This document shows, one piece after another, positions 24,611-37,869 of a stretch of DNA of 64,000 bases. The DNA lies in the NCBI GenBank assembly GCA_037974665.1, contig CM075775.1:34681652-34745651 (forward strand). Direction: 5' to 3'. A program made the position numbers and the translations under genes. Source of the DNA: Ehretia macrophylla (Eukaryota; Streptophyta; Magnoliopsida; Boraginales; Ehretiaceae). Numbering within the stretch: the first letter of the stretch is position 1; every line of letters starts with the position of its first letter. The notes under the pieces were generated by a model, which made no database searches, was not told the origin of the DNA, and saw only the letters and a program-made list of their open reading frames with translations.

Positions 24611-25563
24611 TTTTGTGGAAAATTATATAAAAAAATGAAAAAAAAATTACGATCTTTGACAGATTCAAGCGAGAAATTGAGAAGAAATAAAAAAAAAAAT
24701 GAAGATTTTTGTTTGGAACCCTAGTTTGTTTGATGAGCAGATCTGAGGGGAGGAGAAAGTGAAGGTTAGGAGAAGAGGTCAAAAGCAACTATGGTTAGTT
24801 TACCATCGGTGAGTTTGTGCCTGTGGTTAAGGATATTGGTGGGCCTGATATGGCGTGATATTTTTAGATCGGCCCAAACTTTAGTTTTAGTTAGGTCCAC
24901 TAAGGCAAATGTCGCATTAAGATTTCCATTTTTTTTTCTTCAAGATGACGTACGTATTTGTAACAGGAAATTTTTTTTTGTTAAATAAGCAAAGCGTTTC
25001 GTTAAATTCAAATTAAATCTCATGTACAAAGGTCCTAACCAAAAACTATCAAAATGAGCTCAATTACATATATAACAGCAAAAGTTATTGAACATATATA
25101 ACACACTAAATTCAAAACCATTACCATAGTTTTAAATTCTGTTCTTTTTTCTAGTACTGGTGTCAGTGAAGTGGGTTGGAACCATATGGTCCAGTGGCTT
25201 GTGTAATTTATGCAAGTCTATCAAGCATTACTCTTTTTCTCAGTGGTTTGAGTCAATTATGCCCTAGTATAGAGTATTAACAACTAATGCCAAATTTTCG
25301 CTTGTTGGCACGTAGGTATAAACAATATTATCACTTGCAGGACAGATAATGAAGCACAATTTTACTTTACCATAGAAAAAAAGAGAATATACATATCCAA
25401 ACAATCTTATTAATTTCTATAACCCTTCTCAAAAAAAGAAGAAGAAGAACACAATAGTCGATTCACTATGATTATTTATATGATGACTGTAAGTGCAATT
25501 TCTTGAGCTAATTATCCTAGCTCATGTAAGGATTTATACAATATTGAAGTTCGTGTGTTAAAA
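24611..25563. other. AFC1 leader and promoter flank
   Basis: Immediately upstream the minus strand has short T-rich and CT-rich runs and a GGTTCCAAA-like leader. Further out, several A/T runs and no convincing exon were seen. Nothing links it to another gene. Confidence 0.35.
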
Positions 25564-25566
25564 TTA

Positions 25567-26012
25567 GGCTCCGTTTGTTTGTTATAAAATAATTTGTTTG
25601 TGTAAAATATTTTCTGTAAAAAATATTTTTCTGAAAAATAAAATATTTTACAGGGTTCCGTTTGTTTGCCGTAAAATAACTTATTGGGGAAAAATATTTT
25701 TTCTGAAAAATAGATTACTGTAAAATATTTTATGGTGTTTGGATGTATCGTGAATTTCGTAAAATGTTTTCTTCTCCCAAAGTCTCGTAAAATATTTTAC
25801 AAAATTTTGTACTAGCCTCAATTGTTGACTGAAAAGCATTTTACGGTTGACTAATTTTACGGTATTACCAAACACCATAAAATTAAGAAAAAACAGCTGC
25901 AATTTTTTACTTTAAAATATTTTACGGTTTACAAATTTTTCGATGTTACCAAACACTGTAAAATTCAAAAAATATTTTCCAAAAAAATATTTTACGACAA
26001 ACAAACGGAGCC
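25567..26012. mobile_element. Composite GGCTCCG MITE with TTA duplication
   Basis: The ends are GGCTCCGTTTGTTTG and CAAACAAACGGAGCC, flanked by TTA at 25564-25566 and 26013-26015. A second left-end copy, GGTTCCGTTTGTTTGCCGTA, sits inside at 25654, 87 bases from the outer one. The right half also has two TTACCAAACACYRTAAAATT units. The element at 43736 has the same layout. The TTA flank suggests PIF/Harbinger, but only this copy shows it. Confidence 0.8.
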
Positions 26013-26015
26013 TTA

Positions 26016-26896
26016 GTCATGGGCTCTTTGCTTCCTTACCATGGTCCTTCTCGAGTTTTGAAACCCGCAAATAAGCATGTTAAATACTTGAAAAATGAAC
26101 ATTTTCATCACTAAAATGAATAAGGGGAAAATGTAGCTTAAATTGGTTTAATTTCCAATATTGAAGTTGTGATTAGCATCATCTAAAAGTTTAGTAACAA
26201 TTAATTTTTATGGTAATCTAAACTATAAGGGTTAATTTTTTTTTTTGGGTGAAAATACAAAGAATAATTCAAAGCGTCTTCCATTCTTAGATAAAAAAAA
26301 AAAAGGGATTGTAGGTCTTCTCAACATAATAATTTTAAATAGAAAACCACATTTGGTCAACTATAAACTAGACTTCTCTTTTTTGTAAATCAAAGCAAGG
26401 ACTATAGAATTATGAGGATTATGCACTATCGAGTTTGAATATATCGATATGTTTTTTGTGTGACAATAAATAAAATTTTATATATTTGGCCAACTAGATC
26501 AATCTCTATATATTTTACATGTCTTCTTAGTGATAGCAAATTGACAAGTAAGACGTTGAAAGTATTTGTGTGTATGAAGAATAAGAGGAAGACTGATGTT
26601 GAAAAACGTACACAAAGATTGACAAAGATAGAAGATGATTTTGAAAAAAATATGTACTTTAAGAGTCTAACTCATCTAGTAAAGATCTCGAATATCAATT
26701 GTAGGAAAAATAATATTAATTCAAGAATGAGAAAAATTAAAACAATACTTTATAATCGTATTGTTTGTTTTAGAACTAAAAATAATTAGTCTGGGTATGA
26801 TTATTTTGTTTTGATTTTTGTATTGTTTCTTATATCAATTTTCACTTTTTGTAAGTTTAGATTTGTAATTTAGTAACATTTTGCCATTCATTGATA
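26016..26896. other. Intergenic, no gene seen
   Basis: The 109-residue frame at 26460-26789 is rich in Lys, Asn and Ile and has no motif, as expected for AT-rich noise. T and A runs lie near 26230 and 26291. Confidence 0.45.
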
Positions 26897-26898
26897 TA

Positions 26899-27327
26899 CA
26901 GTAGAACCTCTTTAAATTAATAGCGTTGGGACCACCAAATTTTACTAATTAAGTCCTTGTAAGATTAGGATGAGAACTAATTTTTCTAATCTTGTATTCT
27001 AATCCTTGTAGGATTATCTCAATTTTTTTTCTTTAAATAATTAAATATGAGATTCAACTAGATTTGAAATTCAACAAAAGACAAACTACTCTTTATTCAT
27101 ATTTTAAGAAAATCTCATAGTCAATTTATTATGTACTTTTTAGCTAATTATTAATTTATAAAATATTTGGATCAATAAAATGCAAAGAAATTTTTTTTAA
27201 ATGTATTATCTTATAATTTTATTGAATTTATCAACTTTTTACACTGGTCTCAAGTAAGGACTTGACATTTTTATTAATTAAAAGAGATTATTAATTTATA
27301 AAGTATTAATTTAAAGATGTTCTACTG
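26899..27327. mobile_element. Emigrant-like (pogo/Tc1-mariner) MITE
   Basis: The 24-bp ends start CAGTAGAACCTCTTTAAATT on the left and CAGTAGAACATCTTTAAATT on the complement of the right, with one mismatch, flanked by TA on each side (27328-27329 on the right). This matches the known Emigrant family ends of dicots, CAGTAAAACCTCTATAAATT. It ends about 250 bases before the RPL23A telo-box. Confidence 0.85.
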
Positions 27328-27472
27328 TATATTATTTTATTTGCTTAAAATAAATAAGTTGGCCCGAACCCAGCCAATTAATCTATCTAACTCGAGTAAA
27401 ATTAGTGAATTGAGCTGAGTTTATTTATTTGAATCTCAATTCAACCCACCCCAATTTAAATAAAATCAGGCT

Positions 27473-27478
27473 GGGCTA
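27473..27478 (+). promoter_or_regulatory. TGGGCT site II-like motif
   Basis: A TGGGCY element, common with telo-boxes in plant ribosomal-protein promoters, lies about 105 bases upstream of the telo-box. A single short motif; its use is inferred. Confidence 0.35.
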
Positions 27479-27583
27479 ACTCAGACCATTTATTAATCGG
27501 GCTAAATGAATTTACGGGTCGAGACCCAACTCGACTCAATTAACACGTTGAGGTATAAGTACTCCGCATCATCCTGCCGCTCT

Positions 27584-27591
27584 AAACCCTA
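27584..27591 (+). promoter_or_regulatory. Telo-box AAACCCTA
   Basis: The exact telo-box, found near transcription starts of many plant translation genes, sits 134 bases before the RPL23A start codon. Confidence 0.65.
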
Positions 27592-27724
27592 GCTCAGGTC
27601 CGTTTTCTTACTCGCCCACTCTTCCTAGTGTGTGTTGTGCGTGTTTACAAATCTCACCTTCTTCTTTTTTATACATTTTTGTAGGTAAGCAAGAAAAAGC
27701 TCGTCAGGTTAAAGTTACACAGCA

Positions 27725-29779
<2,055 letters not shown>

Positions 29780-30538
29780 GTGATTGGCTGGCCAGTTGGA
29801 GTTGTATGTTTTTTTGCTTTCGTTATTGTTATGGGCCATTTTGATTAGAACCGAGATGCGTCAGGATTAGAAATGTGAACTGAAAGATAGAAACCAATCT
29901 CATTGTTATTAAAAATTTTGAGCTTGAGAGATGTTTCTGACTCAGAACTGTCATAATCTGGTTGAGTTTTTTACTATGTGGTTGTCTCTGTGATTTCGTC
30001 TCATCCTTTCTGGGAAATTTTCATTTTCTTTCCTTTTCTTTTTCCTTTGTGTGTGAGAGGGAAGGTGCGTACAGCCTAGTAGGGAGGGGGAGACTACATA
30101 GAATTAGCTCTATGTTATCCATAAGGAAAGAAAAGAGAGAAAGGCTGCGCCTTTGAGCTAGTATGTGAAAACTCTAGTGAATGTGTAGGATGATGCCGGA
30201 TCAGGGTGGAGACAAATCGAAGTTAAACTGCTGACACCTGCCCTCCCCGAAAGAAATCTGTTTGGGTATGTTCATGCAACCCGTGATTGTAGCACTTGTG
30301 TTGTTGATTCCAGAATTGGGATTCAAAGAGATCCGATTGATTTCCTGAATGCTCGAGAACTAGTTATGTTGCGTGTGTTGTGTGTGTAAGTTGGCAACTC
30401 TATATTCTGCTTGAGCTGGGTGGATGTATGCTTGAAACTATCAGTCTGTGAATGGCACCTTTAAGAGTTTTGAATGTGTTGGGATCACATTCCATGTGTA
30501 AATTCTGTTTGCAAGTGTGTAGTATAACGCTCCGTTTG
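29780..30538 (+). other. RPL23A 3' UTR and intergenic
   Basis: T-rich sequence follows the stop, as in plant 3' ends. A stretch at 30060-30110 (GAAGGTGCGTACAGCC and a G-rich run) resembles SINE sequence, but it is too short to call. Confidence 0.4.
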
Positions 30539-30886
30539 TTTGCCGTAAAATATTTTCTCGGAAAATATTTTTTGGATTTGACGATATTTGGTAACGTCAG
30601 AAAATTAGTCAATTATAAAATATTTTTTGGTAAAAAATTACGGTTATTTTTACTTAATTTTACGGTGTTTAGTAACACCGGAAAATTAGTCAACTGTAAA
30701 ATATTTTTCGGTCAACAATTGCGGTTAATACAAAATTTTGAAAAATATTTTCATTTTCTTTCGGAGAATAAAATATTTTACGGAACTCACGGTACATTCA
30801 AATATTAGAAAATATTTTTTATTATTCTATTTTTAAAAAAAAATATTTTTTCTCAATAAGTTATTTTACGACAAACAAATGGAGTC
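30539..30886. mobile_element. GCTCCGTTTG MITE, third copy
   Basis: GCTCCGTTTGTTTGCCGTAA begins it and TTTTACGACAAACAAATGGAG ends it (quoted in part), with inverted GTCAACTGTAAAATATTTTT-type blocks inside. A partial extra right-end piece (TTATTTTACGATAAATAAA) follows to about 30935. No clean target duplication. Confidence 0.7.
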
Positions 30887-30957
30887 ATGTAAAATATTTT
30901 TGACAAGTAAGTTATTTTACGATAAATAAAGGGATTTTTTTTGCTAAATAGTGTAAG

Positions 30958-31242
30958 ATGCATCTTGCCACGAGCTCAAGGAGAAAAATCGTGAGAGCTT
31001 CATATCAAAATGATGAGTACCCCGAAAGTGATTGTGTGAGAGATCTCTATGCCTTAACGATAAGAACTCGTCGAGTTTGTGGAATGAATTGCGAGAGAGA
31101 GGAGGGGAAGGAGGAGCAGACATATGGTTCAGCTGCTAGGCCTGCTCCGCGGCTGCATCTTGGTGGGCAAGAGGACCGAAAGGATGGCGACATTTGGTCT
31201 TTCAACTGTCATGAAAGTAATCTACTATTAAACTATTTTTAA
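30958..31242 (+). other. Unassigned 94-residue open frame
   Basis: The frame (MHLATSSRRKIVRASYQNDE and on) has balanced, polar composition and higher GC than its surroundings (about 31020-31200). No domain is recognised and it has no visible promoter. It may be a decayed gene piece or chance. Confidence 0.25.
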
Positions 31243-31451
31243 ATTTCATCATTCGTATCATGTTAGACAAACAAATATTATTAGCTCATCTTGGCCGAGG
31301 AGTAGGATCCTTTTATAACATTATGATGTTATAAACATGATTTAACTATTGTGAACTATTCAAATCATTTCAATATAATTGTGTTAACAATTCATAATTA
31401 TTAAATTGCTCTTAATTCGAATTTCATGTTGCAACTCGTCTGCATGATACT

Positions 31452-32460
31452 GAAATCGCTGATCAACCATATGTGAATTGTTTATTTCGCTCATAACCAT
31501 AAAACTTCGTTTTTTTTTTTTTTTTTCCAAACCTCCAATCCATTCTCTCTAACCGCTACTAACTGAGAGTTACAACGTTATGAACAAATTTATTCCATTA
31601 ACCTGAAAGGTCTTGCTCATTGCTTTCTGAGCTCGAAGTTCATCAAGCAGCCCAAATCCATACCAACACCTCAAACAGTAACGGCTCTACCGTCTCTTTC
31701 TATCCATAAAAAATTCTCCAACTTTCCTCAGTCCTCACTTTGACTAATAATAATAATAATATTATTATTTGGACCAAAATAATAATAACTGGAATCACTG
31801 GTCAGTCATGCGTGAATTGTTAATCTTGTTAATAACCATAAAACTTCGTGCTTTTTTTTCTTTTTAAACCTTCAATCCGTTATCGCTAGTCGTTACTAAC
31901 TAAGAATCTCAATATTATGAATAAATTTATTCTCGTTGTACGAGAGATCTTTCTTATTGCTTTCTGGGCTCAAAGTACATCAAGCAGCCCAAGCCGAAAG
32001 CCCAAACCATACCAACACCTTAAACAGTAACGGCTCTACCGTCTCTTTCCATCCATAAAAAATTCTCCAACTTTCCTCAGTCCTCACTTTGACTAATAAT
32101 AATAATATTATTATTATTTGGACCAAAATAATAATAACTGGAATCACCGGTTAGTCATGCGTGAATTGTTAATCTTGCTAATAACCATAAAACTTCATGC
32201 TTTTTTTTTTTTTTTTTTAAACCTTCAATCCGTTATCGCTAGTCGTTACTAACTGAGAGTCTCAATATTATAAACAGATTTATTCACGTTGTACGAGAGG
32301 TCTTTCTTATTGCATTCTGGGCTCGAAGTTCATCAAGCAGGCCAAGCCGAAAGCCCAAATCCATACCAACACCTCAAACAGTAACGGCTCTACTGCCTCT
32401 TTCCGTCCAAAAAATATCCGAACAACTTTCCTCAGCCCTCACTTTGACAAATAATTCGAC
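31452..32460. repeat. Threefold tandem repeat (about 340-350 bp) upstream of DAPF
   Basis: Units start at 31452, 31791 and 32140. Each runs through GTGAATTGTT, ATAACCATAAAACTTC, a T run, AACCTYCAATCCRTT, TTACTAACT, a GGTCTTKCTYATTG block, CATCAAGCAG, then CAAACAGTAACGGCTCTACY and a CTTTCCTCAG block. The first unit is the most diverged at its left end. The third runs into the DAPF leader and stops just before its ATG; units 1 and 2 end in (TAA)n and ATTATTATTTGGACC. Confidence 0.9.
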
Positions 32461-32468
32461 GACGAGCC

Positions 32469-35400
32469 ATGGCCGTAGCCGCCACCATTTCGCAGCCGTT
32501 GACCACCGCCAACCGCCGCGCTCTCACTCATTCCATCACATCTTTCAAATTCTGGACTTCATTGTCTATGCAACCAAACACTCCAAAATCGATCCTCATG
32601 AAAAACCCTAGCTTTAGCATTTGCTCAGCTTCTTCAATGCGCACTGAGGCTGCTCCGCAGATAAGCTCTCCAGAAGCTTCTTTCCTCGATCGTAAGGAAA
32701 GAGGCTTCCTTCACTTCGTCAAGTATCACGGCCTTGGCAATGACTTCATTTTGGTAAAACTATGGAAAAAGGATTCATATATAATACTTTTATATATACA
32801 TATTTATGCATATTATATGTCACATAAATTCATGATTTTAATGTTTTGGATGTGTTTCTCGTGTTTGTGTGATGTACCGCATTAGTGGGAGACATAATAA
32901 GAGCAGGGGTTTATAAACTAGTATTACGAGCTTAAGTAATAACTCGGGATAAATATTTTGTTATAACTCGGGATAAACATTTTGTTTCTAGTTGATTATT
33001 TGGACCAAAATCGTTATTCTCAGGACTACAACTCTGGTCTCACTTGGGTGGTTTATAAGTTAGTATTATGTGCTAAAGGTTAAACATTAAGTTACTATTA
33101 GGGGCTAAAGGTTAAACATTTTCGTTCCAGTTGATTATTTGGACCAAGACAGTTATCTAACTTGCTATATTGGTGTCGATTGCGTGCTGGGTTCTGCATA
33201 TGGGCCGTGGCAGTTTGATAATCTACAAGTAGAAAATGAAGGCAGCATCTTTTGTTGCATTTGGAAGCTTTTTTTTTTTTTGAATCCTTTAACGCGGAGT
33301 CAATTTAAATACATATTTTATATATTTTTCTTCCAGATATTCTGCTGTCATTATTTTTTTATTTTTTGGGTGGTGATTGGGGTGGGTGGGTGATGGTGAA
33401 TATATTGTATGATGCTGATTCTTATATCTGCAATCTGGTTTGAGTAGGTTGACAATCGAGATTCTGTAGAACCGAAAATAACTCCGGAGCAGGCCGTGAA
33501 GTTATGTGATCGAAACTTTGGAATTGGAGCTGATGGAGTGATATTTGCACTGCCTGGGGTCAATGGTACTGATTATACTATGAGGATTTTTAATTCTGAT
33601 GGTAGTGAGCCAGAGGTATTTTGCGTTTTGCTTCAATTCAAAATTTTCGTTTTCCAGTTGCACTCTAAGTTCATGCTTGATTTATAGCCAATATTTGGGT
33701 TTTATTGAGCACAATTTCTTATTCTCACCATTGCTTCTTTTTAGTTGCCTTTGCTCCTATTAGAACAGTAAGACCTATGGGAATGTGTACTGAGGTTATT
33801 GCATGGTGAAAAGAACTTTTTAATGCTATTACTTAATTTATAAAACAGGCAAAGAAAAGAGGAAATTTTTGGGTATTGCAAGGGGGATACCTATATATGA
33901 GGAGAAGGATTGAATAATTGATGTGTTACTCGCTTTTGATTCTCGAATTCAGATATTGTCTTAAAAGGAGAAAAGATGTTGCCAAAAATGGTTTTCCTTT
34001 GGGCCTTTCTTTCCTTTTCACTTTGGCCGTGCATTGAGTCGAGTGTAGTTTCTTTTCGTTACAACTCTTTTCTTCTCTTTTGGTGTGGAGATAGAGTCTA
34101 TCTTAACTGAAGTTCATTGTAAATAGATGTTATTGGCTTAAAAGAAGAAAATAAGTTACCAGAAATGGTTTTCCTTTCGGCTTCCTGCCCTTTTCACTTT
34201 GGCCTTGCATTGACTAGTGTGTAGTTTCTTTTACTTGCATAATCTTTTCTTCTCTTTTGCCTGCATCTGTTTGCATACTTAGAGCTGATAAACTCCTTGC
34301 CGTTTGTTTTCCTTTCCAGATGTGTGGTAATGGAGTTAGATGCTTTGCCAGGTTTATTGCTGAGCTTGAGAATTTGCAGGGAAAGCAAAGGTTTCTTTCC
34401 TGATCTTATATTGTTGTGAATGTTTCCTGTGATACAACTCCTTTTCTTAAACAGCTTTTTATTTCATCTTTCTAATTCCTTCATTGGTAATTTGATTTGC
34501 TTATAATCATAAGATACTATGAAATTCGGAGTTCTTTATAGAACTTCAGTTGACTATTCATGCATATGTTTATTTTGTTCCATATTTAGAAATTGTACAT
34601 TTGTGATCATCAGTGCCCATCGTGTTATATTTTTTCTGCTAGGATCGTTGTCTTGGTATTTTTATTTCACCAAGCACTAAGCATGTTTAATTTATCACAA
34701 CCTTCACTTGAATTGTGGTTATGAGCTTTCTACTGCACGAGGACTTAAGCATAGTAACAGATAACTAAACCTACGTCACTCCACCTACTTCCAAACTGAT
34801 TCTTAATGGGCTAAAGGTCTGGCTTGTTTTTTGCAGATTTACTGTACATACTGGTGCTGGCCTTATTGTTCCTGAAATTCAAGAAGATGGAAAGGTACTT
34901 ACAGCGTTTCACATAGATCATCTAAATTGTTAAGTATCATGTATGTTCTGCACACTGCTTACAATTTTACTCTTTTCGATTGTGTTAAAAGTTGTAGCAA
35001 CTGATTGAATTGACATGCGATTGCAATTTCAGGTTAGGGTTGACATGGGAGAGCCAATTCTTAAAGCATCAGATGTTCCCACTAGATTACCACCAAATAA
35101 AGATCAATCTGTTGTTAAGTCAAAACTGGATGTAGATGGAGTAAACTGGAATGTGACATGTGTTAGCATGGGAAATCCTCATTGTGTCACTTTCAGCTCA
35201 GAAGGAACGGAGGTAATATATTTGGCTCTTTGTTAGTTGATTTGAAGGATCTTTTTAACCTGCTTATACAGTATCTTCAATTTGATCTATTCAATTCACC
35301 GAAAGTGTTATTTTGGGTATCTATATATGAGGGAAGAATTGCATATGTACATCTTCCTTTTTTTAATCGTATACCTGTATAAATATACATACTGGGTTAT

Positions 35401-36763
35401 CTCATTGAAATTTATTCTTCCATTTCTATTAGTTTTAGCTTCCTGATTTTTTCCCTCTCTGCTTGTTATATGCAGCATTTGGATGTTGACAAACTAAACT
35501 TGGCTAATATTGGTCCAAAATTTGAACATCATCCAATGTTCCCCGCCCGGACAAACACAGGTTAGTTTTGATATACCACTTATATTGATCTGTGGCACAA
35601 CATTTTTTTTATCACTAAGGTGAATACAAGTATATTGATCTGTGGGACAGCATTTTTTCTATCACTAAGGTGAATACAAGTCAAATTATTTTGTTAAAAA
35701 TATTCAATGAAATATAAAGATAATCTTTGCACACTTGGACAGAATATCAGTGCCTTCAGGACATTGATTATACTTTTCAATAATCTTTAGCATTTCTTGC
35801 CCAACAAAGATAATGAATTATTTAGTCATAGAGAAGCAAATAAAGTCTCGAGCTCCAGTTGTGGATCTGTGTCTAGGTAGTCGGCATTATGGTTAACATG
35901 AGCATCTCACAAGTCATTCATTTATATGCATGTTTTACCATATTTATGTTACTACTCTGTGGTTTCTTGGATGATACTTAATCATTGATATCCATCTCAT
36001 TCTACAGAATTTGTGCAAGTCTTCTCTCCTACGCACCTCAAAATGCGTGTTTGGGAGCGAGGGGCAGGTAATCATTCCTCTACCTTTAATTTATATGTGC
36101 GTTTTATGTGTCTTTTGTTTGAATGACATTTCTCATGGTCTTGCAAGTTGTATTCAACTTTGTCATTTAGCTGTGAAATTAACAGATTGCTCAATGTAGG
36201 TGCAACGCTAGCCTGTGGAACTGGAGCTTGTGCAGTGGTAGTTGCAGCAGTGCTCGAGGGTCATGCTGCAAGGGTAAGCTTTTATGATAGCTATTTCTTG
36301 AGGTTATAATATCAGATTGACATGTACATCCTCAAAATGCTTATCCTTCATTGCATATATATATCTACAATGTAAGGGGAGAACCATATGGGTAGTAGGA
36401 GTAAGGATATCTACAATGTAAGGGGAGAACCATATGGGTAGTAGGAGTAAGGATTATCTCATAACATCGTGATGTTACGAGCAAGATTCAGCGGTTATGA
36501 ACTGTATTTTATTTCATTATAATTATCAACAATTTACAACCGTTGGATTAAATCCAACCTAGAGGTTTTCATTTTTATGTTCCAATAGTGTTACGCCCAT
36601 TGGCTTGCTGCTTTGATTCTTCTCACAACTTGCTTTCTTTTAACAGAGTTGCACTGTTGATTTGCCTGGAGGACCATTGGACATTGAGTGGAGTGAGGAA
36701 GACAACCACATCTACATGACTGGCCCAGCAGAGGTAGTCTTTTATGGATCGGTTCCACTCTAA
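32469..36763 (+). CDS. DAPF: Diaminopimelate epimerase, chloroplast precursor
   Basis: Nine exons, 365 residues: 32469-32753, 33448-33615, 34320-34390, 34837-34894, 35033-35212, 35476-35560, 36008-36067, 36200-36273, 36647-36763. The first ~70 residues are Ser/Thr/Ala-rich with few acids and fit a chloroplast transit peptide. The core shows KYHGLGNDF (85-93), [11 protein letters not shown] (in exon 2), [21 protein letters not shown] with catalytic Cys153, SMGNPHC, WERGAG and ACGTGACA with the second catalytic Cys308. Known reaction: LL-diaminopimelate to meso-diaminopimelate, the penultimate step of lysine synthesis in plants; decarboxylation then gives lysine. Both cysteines are intact. The family is usually about 275 residues without a transit peptide, so this length fits. 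A tandem repeat lies upstream, and four introns or intron regions are duplicated. Confidence 0.97.
32908..33160. repeat. Two tandem units (about 142 bp) in DAPF intron 1
   Basis: GGTTTATAAACTAGTATTAC and later AGTTGATTATTTGGACCAAA at 32908-33010 are echoed by GGTTTATAAGTTAGTATTAT and AGTTGATTATTTGGACCAAG at 33050-33150. Confidence 0.7.
33951..34262. repeat. Two tandem units (about 174 bp) in DAPF intron 2
   Basis: The phrases CTTAAAAGGAGAAAA, AAATGGTTTTCCTTT, CCTTTTCACTTTGGCC and GTGTAGTTTCTTTT appear in order in both units, starting near 33951 and 34125. Confidence 0.75.
35581..35680. repeat. 50-bp tandem duplication in DAPF intron 6
   Basis: TATATTGATCTGTGG starts both units (35581, 35631) and GGTGAATACAAG ends both; four mismatches between them. 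Confidence 0.9.
36361..36452. repeat. Perfect 46-bp tandem duplication in DAPF intron 8
   Basis: The unit beginning ATATCTACAATGTAAGGGGA at 36361 repeats from 36407 with no difference I can see, so it is recent. The following 100 bases resemble the sequence at 31305-31400, a dispersed repeat. Confidence 0.9.
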
Positions 36764-37869
36764 TTCTTGTCTTCTGCATGGACGGACTTAGTATGCAAAC
36801 CCACAGAATTTTGTAAAATTTCTATAGTAAGTTATACTTTTGTGGATGTTTGTTTTGCTTTACCTTTTGGGCTTGATGACTTTCTTCTGGGGGGTAGGGG
36901 TTCCAAAGATTGAGCAACTTTGAGAGGACGGCTTAGATTACGGTGAAAAGGTGTATATTATATGTGTTGGGATATGTTGTTACATGGTTTTGAGTTATGT
37001 TTAGAGAGAGTTACTAATCGTATAAAATAAAGGTATATGTTATGAATGCTTTCCCGGGGCTTTGACCCCTCAAGCTGTGCACAAGGAAAGTGCCAATGAA
37101 TTGCTGGTCTTTTTCATTTTTTGGGTGGATTGAATTGCCGGTCAAAGCTCAATTATGGAACTCTTTCTTAGAACTGCGAAATTAATGTCTCTATTAGAAA
37201 GTCGAATTAGCAACTTGAATCAAAGCTATTATACGTATAGCTTTCGTTGGGCAATCTATGGCTTGCTTTGGGGAAACCACCATGTGGCAAAATATTTGGT
37301 AACTATCATTAATGGTTAACTTGTTTCATGCTACAGAAATCAGAAGAGGAAGATTTACCCCAAGTTTAAGAAGTAAGTGCAAGAAGATAGCAATTACCTT
37401 GAGAGATTTTGTATCACAACGGCGTTGAATTGCAATGAACAAATTAACTTCGTATTTGACTGAATGGAAAAACCTTCAAGCGGTTGTTTTAAAAATAAAA
37501 AGAAAAATAATTGCAAACAGTTGTTATTTTGAACAGTAACTGTTAGTGATATTGTCACGTATTATTGATTTATTATTTTATGGGGTTATTGTTGTTACGT
37601 TTTATTGATTTTTTAACTATTACCATTTACAAAAAAAATTATTTTTATCATGTGTCATTAATTTCTCAATCATTACTCTTTTTTTTTAAAAAAAAAAACT
37701 CTAGAAAACGTCGCACAGCTTAGTGCCAAAAGGACTCTAGGGGTTCTCAAACGTATATATTGGACTTAAGCTCGTATATAATGTCCAGCCCAATCTAGTA
37801 TGGACTGCTAAGACCTTGTACTTACCGTCTTGGTAATTGGAACCCAATTGGTCCTAGTCAAATGCGTCT
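36764..37869. other. DAPF 3' flank and intergenic
   Basis: The 3' side begins T-rich. At about 37336 an acceptor-like TGCTACAG precedes AAATCAGAAGAGGAAGATTT and a stop; it might be a 3'-UTR or alternative exon, but the CDS ends cleanly before it. Two further GT-rich and A-run stretches hold no gene. Confidence 0.35.

Noticed and set aside
26460..26789. 109-residue frame as a possible gene
   Set aside because: Lys/Asn/Ile-rich composition, no motif and AT-rich context are what chance frames give here.
36764..37360. An extra DAPF exon near 37336
   Set aside because: DAPF ends with a normal C-terminus and stop at 36763, so the acceptor-like site is at most in the 3' UTR.
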